Assembly: GCA_005799205.1 (NCBI GenBank)
Contig: SYHM01000066.1
Span: forward strand, 1-7,539
DNA: 7,539 nucleotides
Source of the DNA: Planctomycetia bacterium
Lineage (GTDB): Bacteria; Planctomycetota; Phycisphaerae; Phycisphaerales; SM1A02
Direction: 5' to 3'
Position 1 is the first letter of the stretch. Every line of letters begins with the position of its first letter. Positions 7,009 through 7,539 of this stretch are shown here, piece by piece. The notes under the pieces are model-generated. The model had not been told where the DNA came from. It searched no databases and saw nothing but the letters and a program-made list of their open reading frames with translations. The position numbers and the translations under genes were made by a program.

Positions 7009-7539
7009 TTACTCCTTGGTGAATTGGAGATCATCGATGATGAATCGACCAGTCGCGGAACCAGCGCTTCCCCCGACTTCGAGTCGCACGGCGGCGATGT
7101 GCGAAAGATCGAGTCCAGTGCCGCCACTTTGAAAATCGCGCAGGCGCAGCCGAATCGTCCGCATTTCAGTTTGCCATCCTGCGCCAGTGCCGCTGCCTGT
7201 TCGTTGATAGGGACGGTTCACCGCCTCGCCCTGATTGCTCGAAGAGTGTCCCACTTCGACTCCTGCGCTGTCACGAAGCACGATGCGGAACGTCGCCCCA
7301 CCGTTGAGAGTGACCGTATTGGGATGGCGACTCCCCTGCCCGACGCGCAACTCGATGTAGGCATACGAGCTGACATCCTGAAGGGCCGAGACAACCTGCC
7401 ACTCCATTGACTGGGCGGTGTTCCAATCCCACGCGATCATTCGTTGGGTATCGCTCGCGGTCGTGCGCACCGATCCATTGTGGGGGTTTCCAGTGCTCCA
7501 CGTGAAGGTCGAGTCACTATCGCGTGCGAGTGCTTCAGA
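7009..7539 (-). CDS. C-terminal part of a probable beta-sandwich protein (partial)
   Basis: The frame is open from the right edge to TAA at 7009-7011, giving the last 176 residues; the start lies beyond the window. A GTG at 7468-7470 is an internal codon, because the frame continues upstream without a stop. The sequence alternates short hydrophobic strands with Gly/Ser/Thr/Asn-rich turns, for example YAYIELRVGQG, ATFRIVLRDSAG, MRTIRLRLRDF and IAAVRLEVGG. It closes with GRFIIDDLQFT, like the last strand of jelly-roll or carbohydrate-binding-like domains, whose adjacent aspartates often help bind calcium. Cysteine is absent. This suggests an extracellular or periplasmic accessory domain at the end of a larger protein, perhaps an enzyme or adhesin. 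The ligand is unknown and the fold is inferred from strand pattern only. It is followed after 6 nt by the exported 210-aa protein gene. Confidence 0.8.
   Translation of the reverse strand, partial: SEALARDSDSTFTWSTGNPHNGSVRTTASDTQRMIAWDWNTAQSMEWQVVSALQDVSSYAYIELRVGQGSRHPNTVTLNGGATFRIVLRDSAGVEVGHSSSNQGEAVNRPYQRTGSGTGAGWQTEMRTIRLRLRDFQSGGTGLDLSHIAAVRLEVGGSAGSATGRFIIDDLQFTKE
7012..7017 (-). promoter_or_regulatory. Shine-Dalgarno of the 210-aa exported protein gene
   Basis: On the minus strand AAGGAG lies 9 nt before the ATG (7002) and falls within the last two sense codons (Lys-Glu) of the preceding gene, directly ahead of its TAA. This fixes the start and suggests coupled translation. Confidence 0.8.

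Noticed and set aside
7468..7470. GTG as the start of the minus-strand beta-sandwich gene
   Set aside because: The frame continues open with sensible coding sequence to the window edge, so this codon is an internal Val.

Overview
This 7.5 kb window looks like chromosomal DNA from a planctomycete, probably of the Phycisphaerae class. The main clue is the C-terminal zinc ribbon of the membrane protein at 5186-6382 (pattern CxxC..DVRGL...CPECG). A C-x2-C-x-YDLRGL-x-CPECG motif is a recurrent hallmark of planctomycete proteins. High GC with C/G-ending codons, and a LolD/FtsX exporter together with ClpC, fit this. The assignment is inference from motifs, not a database match.

Layout. Bases 1-5176 or further to 6382 read left to right: the last 21 codons of an unidentified upstream gene (1-66), an FtsX/LolC-E type ABC permease (76-1716), its LolD-type ATPase (1709-2449, overlapping the permease by 8 nt), a 171-nt gap with a perfect Shine-Dalgarno, the AAA+ unfoldase ClpC (2621-5176), and after 9 nt a polytopic membrane protein with a C-terminal double zinc ribbon (5186-6382). 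The other strand carries a two-gene set read right to left: the C-terminal part of a probable beta-sandwich protein that runs off the right edge (7009-7539), then a 210-aa exported protein (6370-7002). The last gene on each strand converges, and the two stop ends overlap by 13 nt.

How the genes work together. The permease and ATPase should form a MacB-superfamily mechanotransmission/lipoprotein-release ABC complex in the inner membrane. ClpC is a general proteolysis unfoldase expected to pair with ClpP, which is not in the window. The zinc-ribbon membrane protein is tightly spaced behind clpC and probably co-transcribed, but its function is unknown. The minus-strand pair is probably an envelope or secreted unit of unknown role.

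No tRNA, rRNA, CRISPR array, insertion sequence, attachment site or convincing intrinsic terminator was seen. The most notable points are an extra transmembrane hairpin inserted in the permease between the usual TM3 and TM4, and the uncharacterised zinc-ribbon membrane protein coupled to clpC. I do not see clear evidence of a novel defence or mobile system; this looks like an ordinary core-genome region with a few lineage-specific proteins.
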